Below, one piece after another: positions 16,735 to 26,790 of a DNA stretch of 37,565 nt. The notes below the pieces were generated by a model, which was not told the origin of the DNA, did not search any database, and was given only the letters and a program-made list of their open reading frames with translations. Source of the stretch: BCD1 sp965230565 (GTDB lineage Bacteria; Bacteroidota; Bacteroidia; Chitinophagales; Saprospiraceae); NCBI GenBank assembly GCA_965230565.1, contig CBDDLH010000018.1:1-37565 (forward strand). The letters run 5' to 3'. The position numbers were made by a program, and so were the translations under genes. Numbering within the stretch: position 1 is the first letter of the stretch; each line of letters opens with the position of its first letter.

Positions 16735-17943
16735 ATGAATTTATTAAAATCCACTTCGATATTATGGTTTGCAGCTCTTTTATTATTGAGCCAAAGTGCC
16801 TGCAAGCCAAGTTTTTCAACCATTGTAAACTACGGAAAGGTCAGTACTGAAGAATTTAAAGAAACTTTGGACATTGACATTAACCGGGGATTGATAATCC
16901 TGCCAGTCACCATTCAGGGAGAGACATACCGTTTTTTGTTTGACACTGGTGCCCCGAACAGCATTTCCAAGTCATTGCAAAAAAGACTAAATTTTAAAAC
17001 CCTCAGCAAAGGCCATATCGTCGATTCTGAAGGAAAAAGAAGCGAGGTAAAATATGTAGGTGTCGACACCATTTGGCTTGCTGACATACCGTTCATAAAT
17101 CAAACAGCTTTTGTAGGAGATTTTGAAGCCAATCCTTCCATCAAATGCCTCAACATTGATGGTATAATCGGTTCCAACCTGATGCGCTTCTGCAACTGGA
17201 AAATTGACATGAGAAACCGCCAAATGGTTTTCAGTAACTCCTCCCTACACACTCCGGAGAACAACCCACAATCGCTAAGTTTTAAAACCGATAAGCAATA
17301 TAATCTGAGAGTAAACCTTGAAGCAGGAGACGCTACCCTTACCAATTTAAAAATTGATTATGGATCCAATGGGTCTTTATCCTTACCCAATAAAGTCTTT
17401 CAGGTATTAATTGATAGAAATATTATCAAACAAACTGTTACCGTTTCAGGGCAATCCCGAAATGGCATAACCGGAGCAATTAATACTTCTCAAAAGGAAA
17501 AAGCCTACCTCGACACCTTAAAATTTCATACACTTGCCTTTCGAGGAGTAACTATTAGATCTAATGGCTCGGGGTTAATCGGCACAGATTTATTATCAAA
17601 AGCTGTTGTCATCATTGACTGGTCCCGGCAATTACTTTTTTTTGAGGAAGTTGATGACAGTCCGATCTATGAATCATCTTTTGGATTTACTGTTGGTCCA
17701 TCCCCATCCGACTCTGGTACGATATCCGTTCAGGCAGTAACAGAAAACTCTTCGGCCTACGAGCAAGGAATAAGACCCAATATGCAGGTCATTCGTTTGG
17801 ATCAAATGGATTTTGCCAAAACCCATACTTTCTGCGACTATTTTCTTGGAAAAATTGATAAGCCATCAATAACGGTAGTACTGAAAGATGAAAAAGGTGC
17901 AGAAAAAAATGTTGTCGTTGAAAAGCGACCACTCCATCCATAA
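16735..17943 (+). CDS. Retropepsin-like aspartic protease lipoprotein with PDZ domain
   Basis: This 402-residue protein begins with a lipoprotein signal (MNLLKSTSILWFAALLLLSQSAC, Cys at 23). Two retropepsin-like lobes follow. The first has the active-site motif FLFDTGAPNS (D70-T71-G72). In the second lobe the equivalent reads LKIDYGSNGSLSL, that is DYG in place of DTG/DSG. The C-terminal part (about residues 318-395) is a PDZ-like domain (NSSAYEQGIRPNMQVIRLDQMDF). It should sit on the periplasmic or outer face of an envelope membrane. Whether the changed second motif still supports catalysis is uncertain. It is tightly spaced with the esterase before it and the pullulanase after it. Confidence 0.8.
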   Translation: MNLLKSTSILWFAALLLLSQSACKPSFSTIVNYGKVSTEEFKETLDIDINRGLIILPVTIQGETYRFLFDTGAPNSISKSLQKRLNFKTLSKGHIVDSEGKRSEVKYVGVDTIWLADIPFINQTAFVGDFEANPSIKCLNIDGIIGSNLMRFCNWKIDMRNRQMVFSNSSLHTPENNPQSLSFKTDKQYNLRVNLEAGDATLTNLKIDYGSNGSLSLPNKVFQVLIDRNIIKQTVTVSGQSRNGITGAINTSQKEKAYLDTLKFHTLAFRGVTIRSNGSGLIGTDLLSKAVVIIDWSRQLLFFEEVDDSPIYESSFGFTVGPSPSDSGTISVQAVTENSSAYEQGIRPNMQVIRLDQMDFAKTHTFCDYFLGKIDKPSITVVLKDEKGAEKNVVVEKRPLHP

Positions 17944-17959
17944 TTATAAATTTTCCATC

Positions 17960-19949
17960 ATGAATCGTATTTTTATTCTTCTGTCATTGAGCACACTAAT
18001 TATGATATCCTGCGAAAAAAATAAAACCGACCTCTCTTCTTTTGATAATTACCCTACAGCTATGGAGGCCAATCTCTGGCTGGACTATTCTAAAGAAGCT
18101 ACTACTTTCAAAGTTTGGTCACCACCGGCTGAAAAGGTTCGCCTGCATTTATATAAAAATGGGAACGGAGGGAAACCAACCATCACCCACACTTTAGAGA
18201 AAAAGCCTAATGGAATATGGAGCCTTAAACTAGATGGTGATCTGCATGGCACCTATTATACTTACCAGGTAAAAGTTGATGGTAGCTGGCTTAGTGAAAC
18301 TCCGGGCATTTACGCTCAGGCAGTAGGAGTTAACGGACAAAGAGCCATGGTTATTGACATAGATCAAACCAATCCAGAAGGCTGGTCTGAAGATACCGGG
18401 CCTGAAATAAATTCACCGAATGAAGCCATCATTTATGAACTGCATATCAGGGATATCACCATTCACCCTGAGTCAGGATCAACCATGCCCGGAAAATACC
18501 TGGGTCTGGTCGAATCCGGTACCAAAGGTCCTGAAGGGGTTTCCACCGCTATCGATCATATGAAAGAATTGGGCATCACCCACGTACATTTGTTGCCCAC
18601 CTACGATCACTATGCCATTGACGAAACCAAACTCGACAGTGCACAATTCAACTGGGGTTATGATCCTCAAAATTATAATGTTCCCGAAGGTTCTTTTTCT
18701 GCAGACCCATACCATGCAGAAGTAAGGATCAAAGAGTTCAAACAAATGGTGAAGGCCTTTCACGAAAATGGGATCGGTGTAATTCTTGACGTTGTCTATA
18801 ACCACACAGGACGCACGCAAAATTCTAATTTCAACCTGGAAGTTCCCGGTTACTTACTACCGGCACTGGGATGATGGCACCATGTCAGATGCATCTGCAT
18901 GTGGTAATGAAACTGCTTCTGAAAGAGCGATGATGAGAAAATACATCCTGGAATCAGTGGCATTTTGGGCGAAAGAATACCACCTAGACGGTTTTCGTTT
19001 CGACCTGATGGGTATTCATGATATCGAAACCATGAATCAGGTAGCAAAAAAGGTCAAATCCATCAATCCAAACATTTTCGTTTACGGGGAAGGCTGGACA
19101 GCCGGCGACTCCCCACTGCCTGAAGAAAAAAGAGCATTGAAAAAGCATATCATGCAAATGCCTCAGATAACTGCTTTCAGCGATGATCTGCGGGATGGGC
19201 TCAAAGGCTCCGTTTTTTATGACGACAGTACAGGCTTTGTGAATGGTGCTTTCCATAAAGAAGAATCCATAAAATTCGGAGTTGTGGGAGCAATCCAGCA
19301 TCCGCAAATCAACTACCCGGATGTCAATTACTCTGATGCTCCCTGGGCCAATGAGCCCTGGCAATCCATGTCCTATGTTTCCTGTCACGATAACCATACG
19401 GTTTACGATAAACTAAAGGTTTCCAGGAAGGATGCTTCAGAAGAAACAATCATTGCCATGGCTAAACTTACCCAGGCTATCGTGCTAACTTCCCAGGGAA
19501 CTGCCTTCATTCATGCCGGTTCGGAAATGCTTCGCACAAAAAACGGAGAACATAACTCCTATAACCTGCCGGATGAGATCAATCGCATCGACTGGAGTCG
19601 AAAAGTAACTTATAAGGAAGTATTCAGCTATTATCAAAATTTGATCAGGTTAAGAAAAACACACTCTGCATTCCGAATGACAACTGCAGATGAGGTGAGC
19701 AAAAATCTGGAATTCAAAACAGTGGAAAACGGTCTGATCAGTTATCAGATCAGCAACAATGCCAATAGGGATGAGTGGAAAAATATTTATGTGATATATA
19801 ATGCAAGACCTGAGGAAGTGCAATACCAAATGAATGGTCAATGGAACATTGCTGTGATGGGAGATGAATTTGACCTTAAAGGTACCAAAAAGGCAGGACG
19901 GTCTATTCAGGTACCGGGTATTTCAATGGTGGTGCTGTTTCAGGAGTAA
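17960..19949 (+). CDS. pulA: Type I pullulanase lipoprotein, frameshifted
   Basis: The gene starts at ATG 17960 with a lipoprotein signal (MNRIFILLSLSTLIMISCEK). A CBM48-like domain (FKVWSPPAEKVRLHLY), the pullulanase mark FNWGYDP and GH13 region I (DVVYNHTG) follow. At 18854-18855 one extra T in ggttacttactaccgg shifts the frame, and the first frame ends at 18874. The protein resumes at once in the +1 frame as YYRHWDDGTMSDASACGNET with region II GFRFDLMG (nucleophile Asp), region III VYGEGW (acid/base Glu) and region IV SCHDNHT, ending at 19949. Removing one T restores about 662 residues. It debranches alpha-1,6 bonds of pullulan or glycogen-like glucans. Real mutation or sequence error cannot be told apart here. 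Confidence 0.88.
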
Positions 19950-20020
19950 AGGGCTTTGTGCCTAAGGTCATCGGAATTATTTATGATCATAAAGTTTTCA
20001 AAACATTTTAAAAATTAATC

Positions 20021-21484
20021 ATGAAGATTCATTACTTATTTTGGGGAGCCTTGCTTTTGCTGGCCTCCTGCACATCTCCTCAGGAAGATTCACCTGTCCA
20101 GACAGAATCCTTTTCTGTTGATGGCAAAACAGTTACCGTTTACACTACAGCTGACAGTACGGATTTGAGACTTAGCCAAACCGCTACAACTACTTTCGAA
20201 CCGGCAGAGCAGCCACTGGAAACAGAAGTAGGTATTTTTATCAATCCATCCAAAACGTTTCAGACCTTTTTTGGGATTGGAGGAGCCGTGACCGACGCCT
20301 CAGCAGAGGTTTTTGCCAAGCTTTCACCGGAAAAGCAGGAAGAATTCCTGAAAGCTTATTATGACAAAGACGAAGGTATTGGTTATACATTGGCCAGAAC
20401 GCCGATCCATAGTTGCGACTTCAGCAGCGGTAGTTTCACCTATGTCTCCGATGAGGATAAAGCCCTGGGTACTTTTTCCATTGATCATGACCGTACTTAT
20501 CGCTTACCGTTAATCAAGCGCGTCATTGAAGCTGCTGGTGGGGAAATTCCCCTGTATGCAAGCCCATGGAGTCCTCCGCCATTTATGAAGAGCAACAAAA
20601 ATATGCTACAGGGCGGGAAACTGCTTCCTGAGTATTACGATAGCTGGGCACTTTATTATGCCAAATTTATCCAGGCCTATGAAAGTGAAGGTATCCCGAT
20701 CTGGGGACTTACTATCCAGAATGAACCCATGGCAACTCAAAGATGGGAATCCTGTATTTATACTGCGGAAGAGGAAAGAGATTTTCTCAAAAACCATCTT
20801 GGGCCCACCCTGGAAAAAGAAGGCCTTGGTGATAAAAAGATCATCGTTTGGGATCACAATCGCGACCTGATCAACCACAGAACCAATACCATTATGGAGG
20901 ATCCAGATGCTGCCAAATATGTTTGGGGAGTTGGCTTCCACTGGTATGAGACCTGGACCGGAAGCGATCCGATGTTCGTCAATCTGGATAATATCAAAGA
21001 ATCTTACCCTGAAGTAAACCTGGTTTTCACCGAAGGATGCAACGAAGCTTTCGATGCTGCCAAATACCATTATTTTCCCAATGCGGAACGTTATGGTCGT
21101 TCCATGATCAATGATTTCAATCAGGGAACTGTGGCCTGGACCGACTGGAATATCCTGCTGGATGAGACCGGTGGCCCTAACCATGTTATGAACCTTTGCT
21201 TTGCCCCAATCCACGCGGACACTCAAACCGGTGAATTGATCTATACACCAACGTATTATTACCTCGGACATTTTTCAAAATTCGTTCGTCCGGGAGCCAG
21301 GCGCGTAAGTACGGTTTGCAGCAGAAGTCATTTACAATCCACTTCCTTCCTGAACGAGGACGGATCAATGGTGACGGTTGTCATGAACGAAACGGACACC
21401 CCAATTACCTACAAAATGTATATTGGTCCAAAAGCTGTTGAACAAATGATATTGCCGCATGCTATGCAGACCTTGGTTTATTGA
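20021..21484 (+). CDS. Glycoside hydrolase family 30 lipoprotein
   Basis: This 487-residue protein has a lipobox LASC (Cys17). A GH30 (alpha/beta)8 barrel with side beta-domain follows. Seen: FFGIGGAVTDASAEV at the start of the barrel, YTLARTPIHSCDFS, YASPWSPPPFMK, the acid/base E235 in TIQNEP and the nucleophile E338 in VFTEGCNE. The C-terminal stretch GHFSKFVRPGARRV and VVMNETDTPITY belong to the side domain. Family members cut beta-glucosyl bonds (glucosylceramide, beta-1,6-glucan) or related substrates; the subfamily is not certain. It follows the pullulanase by 71 bases and closes the glycan-degrading set. Confidence 0.93.
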   Translation: MKIHYLFWGALLLLASCTSPQEDSPVQTESFSVDGKTVTVYTTADSTDLRLSQTATTTFEPAEQPLETEVGIFINPSKTFQTFFGIGGAVTDASAEVFAKLSPEKQEEFLKAYYDKDEGIGYTLARTPIHSCDFSSGSFTYVSDEDKALGTFSIDHDRTYRLPLIKRVIEAAGGEIPLYASPWSPPPFMKSNKNMLQGGKLLPEYYDSWALYYAKFIQAYESEGIPIWGLTIQNEPMATQRWESCIYTAEEERDFLKNHLGPTLEKEGLGDKKIIVWDHNRDLINHRTNTIMEDPDAAKYVWGVGFHWYETWTGSDPMFVNLDNIKESYPEVNLVFTEGCNEAFDAAKYHYFPNAERYGRSMINDFNQGTVAWTDWNILLDETGGPNHVMNLCFAPIHADTQTGELIYTPTYYYLGHFSKFVRPGARRVSTVCSRSHLQSTSFLNEDGSMVTVVMNETDTPITYKMYIGPKAVEQMILPHAMQTLVY

Positions 21485-21530
21485 AGCGGTAGCTGAACCT
21501 GGACTGTTTTATCCGCCTGGGGACAAAACC

Positions 21531-21574
21531 AGCTTAGGACCTTTTTTGACTGAAACCAAAGAAGGTTCTAAGCT
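21531..21574. terminator. 13-bp hairpin after the GH30 gene
   Basis: AGCTTAGGACCTT (21531-21543) pairs with AAGGTTCTAAGCT (21562-21574) with one mismatch, 47 bases after the GH30 stop. No T-tract follows on either side, so the terminator call is tentative. Nothing else is recognisable in the gap to 21700. Confidence 0.45.
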
Positions 21575-21699
21575 TCCAGCTATAAAAACAGGGCCTCATC
21601 CGAATGATTACAACAAAGTCGATGTCTAAAAGCAGAAAGCCAGGCCTGTGACACAACAACCGGGAATTCCGCAGAAACAGGCCACTAAACCTTTTTGAA

Positions 21700-23559
21700 A
21701 TGATCAGAGCAACTCTCATATTGATATTTTTTTTGCTGCTTAATTTTCAATGGCTGAATGGCCAGGAAATCTGTGACAATGCTATAGATGACGACGGGGA
21801 CGGGCTGGTGGATCTGAATGATGACGATTGTATTTGCGATGGGCTTTTACCTTCCTCCCTCATCCCCAACCCTTCTTTTGAAGAAATGAACTGTTGCCCT
21901 ACGGCAAATGAAATGCTTCACTGTGCTGATTACTGGATTCAGGCTTCTGCTCCCACCACAGATTATGTACATACTTGTGAAGGTTACCTGGGCAATACCA
22001 GCATACCCGCTTTTGCCCCCTTGCCATTTGCCGATGGAGAGGGCGGCGTTGGCTTCAGGGACGGACAGGCCCAGGCAGGTAATAATTACAAGGAATACGT
22101 AGGTGCATGCCTGCTTGAACCCATGGAGGTCGGCGTTTCCTACCGGCTGGATTTTTTTGTAGGGTTCCGGGACAATGTGCCAGGCAGCACTTCCTTCAAC
22201 ATCGCTCTTTTTGCTTCCTCAGATTGTAACAATCTCCCGTTTGGGGCATATAATGACTATTTGATCGGCTGCCCGTTAAATGCAGGCGGGTATGTCCAGC
22301 TTGGAGAAACCTTTGTCAGTGGTTCCAATGAATGGGTTAATGTAGTATTCGAATTTACGGCCGTTCAGCCGTATGAGGTGATCGTCCTTGGCCCCAGTTG
22401 TAGCCCAAACCCCAATTATTATCTCGATCCATACTTTTATGTAGACCGGCTGACGCTTGCCAAGAGTGCGGATTTTCAGGTGCCTTATGAATCCATTTCA
22501 GGAAGTATTTGCGATAATGATCTCGTGCTGCAGGTTCCGGCAGATGAAGCAAACTCCTATCAATGGTACCAGGATGGTGTTGCCATGATCGGAGAGACGC
22601 AACCTTTTTTACAACTAACTTCCATTGACAATGCTGAGGGAATCTACTCCGTAATGATCACCACTCCTGAAGGTTGTTTTATTTCTAAAGATTACAACCT
22701 TTTGATACCTCCTTATTATGAAACCACCTCTGCATACATTTGTGAAAATGACTTTTTGGTTGTCGGAACAGACACGCTTACCATTCCAGGGTATTATGAA
22801 ATTTGGCTGGCAGCTGCCGACGGGTGTGATTCCGTTTCACAAATATATCTGGATGTGCTGGAAAATACTTATTCTACCGTTCAGGATACTTTTTGCCTGG
22901 GCGACCTCTTCTTCTTTCATGATATTTATACCACTGAAGCAGGCACTTTCGAAACTGCGCTGATCAATGCAAACGGCTGTGACAGTGTAATCACCCTTCA
23001 TCTGACCGGTGTGGGTACAGGACTTGGGGTTGAATTACCGGAAACACAATTCATTAACCTCGGTCAAAGTATCACACTGGAACCACTTTTCTATGACCCT
23101 GTTTATACCCTTTTTACCTGGACGAATTTGGATGGAAATATTTTAGGTGATACCCCAAGCCTTTCATTGACTCAACCAACCCAATCGCAATGGTTATATC
23201 TCCTTGCCAGCAACAATGCAGAGTGCACGCAACTCGATTCGGTGGAGGTTAAGGTGATTCCCGATTATAGCGTTTATATTCCCAATGTCTTTTCCCCTGA
23301 TGGCAACGGGATTAATGATGAATTTACCTGTTACGTCACGGGAGCTGTTTCGTCCATTGCTGCATTCTCCATTTATGACCGGTGGGGTAATCTCATCTTT
23401 CAGGAAGAGGACATTTCCAGCCCCGGAAATTACAAAGGGTGGAATGGAAAAACAAGTGGAGAACCCGCGATGCAGGGCGTTTATGTTTATATGATAAAAA
23501 TAAAATTTCTAAATGGAGTTGAAAAATTGTTTGCAGGTGATGTAACTTTACTGAGGTGA
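21700..23559 (+). CDS. Large secreted protein with T9SS type-B (CHU_C) C-terminal domain
   Basis: This 619-residue protein has a signal peptide (MIRATLILIFFLLLNFQWLNGQ) and a Cys/Asp-rich calcium-binding-like motif (CDNAIDDDGDGLVDLNDDDC). A beta-sandwich region of about 200 residues (YWIQASAPTTDYVHTCEGYLG onward) resembles carbohydrate-binding lectin-like folds. An Ig-like domain (SYQWYQDGVAMIGETQ) and two short GCDSV-ending repeats follow. The last 90 residues (YIPNVFSPDGNGINDEF..IYDRWGNLIF..GWNGKTSGE..GVYVYMIK..GDVTLLR) are a complete CHU_C/gliding-motility domain, which directs export and surface attachment by T9SS. The specific role is unknown; an adhesin or glycan-binding surface protein is likely. 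Confidence 0.85.
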   Translation: MIRATLILIFFLLLNFQWLNGQEICDNAIDDDGDGLVDLNDDDCICDGLLPSSLIPNPSFEEMNCCPTANEMLHCADYWIQASAPTTDYVHTCEGYLGNTSIPAFAPLPFADGEGGVGFRDGQAQAGNNYKEYVGACLLEPMEVGVSYRLDFFVGFRDNVPGSTSFNIALFASSDCNNLPFGAYNDYLIGCPLNAGGYVQLGETFVSGSNEWVNVVFEFTAVQPYEVIVLGPSCSPNPNYYLDPYFYVDRLTLAKSADFQVPYESISGSICDNDLVLQVPADEANSYQWYQDGVAMIGETQPFLQLTSIDNAEGIYSVMITTPEGCFISKDYNLLIPPYYETTSAYICENDFLVVGTDTLTIPGYYEIWLAAADGCDSVSQIYLDVLENTYSTVQDTFCLGDLFFFHDIYTTEAGTFETALINANGCDSVITLHLTGVGTGLGVELPETQFINLGQSITLEPLFYDPVYTLFTWTNLDGNILGDTPSLSLTQPTQSQWLYLLASNNAECTQLDSVEVKVIPDYSVYIPNVFSPDGNGINDEFTCYVTGAVSSIAAFSIYDRWGNLIFQEEDISSPGNYKGWNGKTSGEPAMQGVYVYMIKIKFLNGVEKLFAGDVTLLR

Positions 23560-23591
23560 CCCAATTAGAAAAATAATAAAACCGACAACCC

Positions 23592-24584
23592 ATGATAAGA
23601 TCATACAAATTAGCTGCATCCATTCAATTCAACCACGAGTATTATCAGGGTAACAATTTTCAGGATTTAAATATAGTGCCCACTCCCGAGACACAAAGGC
23701 ATTTGGATCTTTATGGCATTCAAATCAAAATGAATGGTGATAAGTTTTCCCTTTATACCCGATCACAGGATCCGAACAACCCTCTACCCCAAAATTTACC
23801 TGCTTTATCTTTTTATCTCCAGTTAAATAACAGGCTATTCATGAACTTCACTGATCTTCCACTGTCAGCTGAAAATAAAACTTTACTGTTTAAATCAGAG
23901 CCCGGCAAAACCAATCTCTCCAGAGATAATTATGCAGGTAACGAAGATCTTGTTGAATTCCTACCCATGACTTTTGCCTATCAATTAGACTCGGTAGCGA
24001 AAGATTCTTTTTTCATTACTGATGAAAATGGGAAACAATATCATGAGGAGGTTAAAGTGGTGGACGACACGGTCCAAATTGATATGAGAACTCACGAATC
24101 AGGATATTATGAACTGTGGTCTGGAGAAATAATGTTGACCAAATTTTTTCTCAGCAGCCAACAATTCTCCGTCCTGCCTTTGGGAGCTATTGTGATAAGC
24201 ATGGATACCATCAGCCATGAGGGAGAACCTGTTGAATATGAAATAAACTTTAATTCAAGAAAATCTATTTGGCGGTATTTTATTATCAACAATAACTCAA
24301 ATACCGATCTGGAAGGGCTCAAAATTGTTAGTTCCGACCCGGAGCAAAAGTTCTTTGAAGAAGAGAAGCAAGCAACTTTACCAAACGGACAAAAGGCCCG
24401 GGCATTTTATTCCGATCCTTCCAATCCAATTCATTTTAAGCACCAACCAGAAGAGCAATACACCTTATCAGCTGCTTCCCCACAATTCGAGTTACGCCTA
24501 CCATGCCCCTACGGAGACCCATTAGAGATGGTTAATACAGAAGATGGAATCCAGGTTTACTCTCCCATGTACATTTATGTATAA
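23592..24584 (+). CDS. Unrecognised 330-residue cytoplasmic-type protein
   Basis: I cannot assign this gene to a named family. It has no signal peptide, membrane helix or sorting domain. The composition is that of a beta-rich soluble protein. Features seen: MIRSYKLAASIQFNHEYY at the start, NNRLFMNFTDLP, SGYYELWSGE around the middle, then YEINFNSRKSIWRYFIINN and a PQFELRLPCPYG ending. The pattern (short N-terminal strand with HxYY, FTDLP, SR..W.YFII) reminds me of conserved unknown proteins encoded near phage-tail-like contractile injection systems in Bacteroidota, but this is memory and not a search. It starts 32 bases after the T9SS type-B gene, so the two may be co-transcribed. Confidence 0.75.
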   Translation: MIRSYKLAASIQFNHEYYQGNNFQDLNIVPTPETQRHLDLYGIQIKMNGDKFSLYTRSQDPNNPLPQNLPALSFYLQLNNRLFMNFTDLPLSAENKTLLFKSEPGKTNLSRDNYAGNEDLVEFLPMTFAYQLDSVAKDSFFITDENGKQYHEEVKVVDDTVQIDMRTHESGYYELWSGEIMLTKFFLSSQQFSVLPLGAIVISMDTISHEGEPVEYEINFNSRKSIWRYFIINNNSNTDLEGLKIVSSDPEQKFFEEEKQATLPNGQKARAFYSDPSNPIHFKHQPEEQYTLSAASPQFELRLPCPYGDPLEMVNTEDGIQVYSPMYIYV

Positions 24585-24738
24585 TTCCAGGAATAAAAAG
24601 CTTGATTCCTAATAGTAAATTTCATTGCCAATTTCCCGGAATCATGGCCAGAATATCCCTGACTACCTTGCTTTAAATTTTCATATCTGTCGGCCCGGGA
24701 TAATTTCTTCCTCAATTCCCTATGTTTATAATTCGTTG
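24585..24738. other. 154-base gap between convergent genes
   Basis: No gene, repeat of the families seen elsewhere, or clear hairpin is visible here. Confidence 0.5.
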
Positions 24739-26602
24739 TCATCTCGTCAACATAACATCGCCGGAATACTCCTTTATTTCATCATCAAAGAAAACCACTT
24801 CTGCTACATAGATATAGACTCCATTAGGAGCAAACGCCCCATTCACCCGACCATCCCAGCCGGCAGATTCGTCATTAGGCAGAAAATCTTTTTGTTCGTA
24901 AACAAGATTACCCCATCGGTCGAAGATTCTAAAAGAACTCACTCGCTGTACATTCGGGATAGCTCCAAAAATGGTAAAAACATCATTGATGCCATCTGAA
25001 TTGGGAGAAAACACATTTGGAATATAAACATTTCGATTCCGGATTACCCCTATATGAACAGAATCAACGGCAATACAACCTTTATCGGAAACAGCAGTGA
25101 GCAATAGATCAACAGATGATTTTGGAACCCAATTCAGATCCCAGCATGGTGGATCACAATTCAGGGGATCAGGCAACCAGAAAAAAGTATCCACCGGAAA
25201 GTTATTGGTAGGGTTAATGCTAACCATTGCTCCCAACTCTACAAAAACATCATTACCGGCATCAATAATAAAAGCCGGCGGATCATTGATCGTATAGGTT
25301 TCTTCAAAAAAACAACCGTACCTATCCTCAATGGTGACGATGTAATCACCTGCCATTAAATTTTCATAAAAGGCCAATCCCCCAAGATTAGCGCCATTAA
25401 ACAGGTAGGTCAACGGCGGTACCCCATTGACAACATTCTCAATCAAAATACTTCCATTGGCTGTTAAACCGCATTCCGGATCCTGGGTAGTCACTACTGC
25501 TTCAATTTGGGAATCCGGGACGATCGTCAGATTTAGGGTAACAATACTGTCACACCCAAAAGAGGAGATCAGACTATCGACATATACTCCGGTTTGGTTG
25601 TAACTGTTATCATTGACCACATAAGAAAGCCCCTGGCACAACGTATCCGAAGTTTCCCAAAATTTAGGTATTACATAAACGACTTTAATATTGGAATTGA
25701 CTCTGCATTTTGAATTGGATAAATTTCCCGGACTGTTAGCTAAAAGATATCGGTAATAATAAAAACCTGACGAAAGTTCTGTGTGGGTATAAACCGAACT
25801 TGTGGCCCCGGGAATATCCACCCAGGTTGCTCCTTCATCAAAGCTCTGTTGCCATTGGAAGGCCGGATCAGGATACTGATCTCCAACAACTGTTGCCTCA
25901 AGATCAATAGGAGAACCATCCTCACAAATATTTTCTATCTCATAGGGTAAAATCAATGCTTCCGGGCCACAAGGGCGAAACTCAATATTGTCAATAGCCA
26001 GGTCATTTCCGATCCCTCCGGGGGCATTATTCCTCAACGACAAAACAACTGATGTTTGCCCCGGTTCCGTGGTAAAAGTGAAACCATAGGTCTGCCATTG
26101 TTCTGTTTTGGAAATGATCCCGGTACTATACTGAACCTCATCATCAATCAAAAAAGAAACATTAGGATCAATATGATTAGCCGTTCCTGACTTGATCAGG
26201 TTGATTACATCCGCTGTAAAAACATAAAGCGTGTTTTCACACAATCCGTCTACCTCCTGTTCGTAAAACAACCCCGGGGAAAAGCTGGCATTGACCACCA
26301 TCATATACCCAAAAGGATCCGTACTGTTATCCCCAATCGGCAACCAAGTAGCATACAATCCACCCCAGGTAGCTAAATTGTTGCTCAAAACATAATAACC
26401 ATCGCCGGGAGGAGGATTGGTGGTATAATTATACCCCGGGAGCGATCATCGGATCCGGTGTTAACAAATTGGCCGTTCCGGAACCAAAATCCCCATCCGT
26501 AAATATATTTTCGCCGATATTCCCACTACATACCTGGGCGGATATTTCTCCACATAAACCTAAAATACTAAGCAAGAATGTCAAAATAAGTGTCTTCTTC
26601 AT
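24739..26602 (-). CDS. Large secreted protein with T9SS type-B domain, frameshifted
   Basis: Translation starts at 26602 with a signal peptide (MKKTLILTFLLSILGLCGEISAQ). After ...DPMIAPG the frame meets an early TAA. At 26434-26437 the minus strand reads CCCGGGGTATAAT; with one G fewer it reads APGYNYTTNPPPGDGYYVLSNNLATWGG and joins the long frame without a gap. The joined protein has about 620 residues: an N-terminal lectin-like module (NASFSPGLFYEQEVDGLCENTLY..FTTEPGQTSVVLSL), an Ig-like part (FQWQQSFDEGATW), a GCDSI repeat, a SprB-like repeat (GSILIENVVNGVPPLTYLFN) and an intact CHU_C domain (YIPNVFSPNSDGINDVF..GVYIYVAEV..GDVMLTR). It is probably a surface adhesin. The extra G may be an error. 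Confidence 0.82.
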
Positions 26603-26790
26603 CGATTGTATTTTTCTCTCCGTGAAAATACTATTATTTGTCTGGAAATAATCCTGATTTTGCTGCCTGTAGTAGAAGTGTCGTGTAAACTTTGAGACAA
26701 AGCAGCTCATAATAGACAATTAATTGTTAACAAATACTACCTTTTGCTACCAACTCGTTTCATTCTAAAACCTAAAACTTTGGACAAAAC

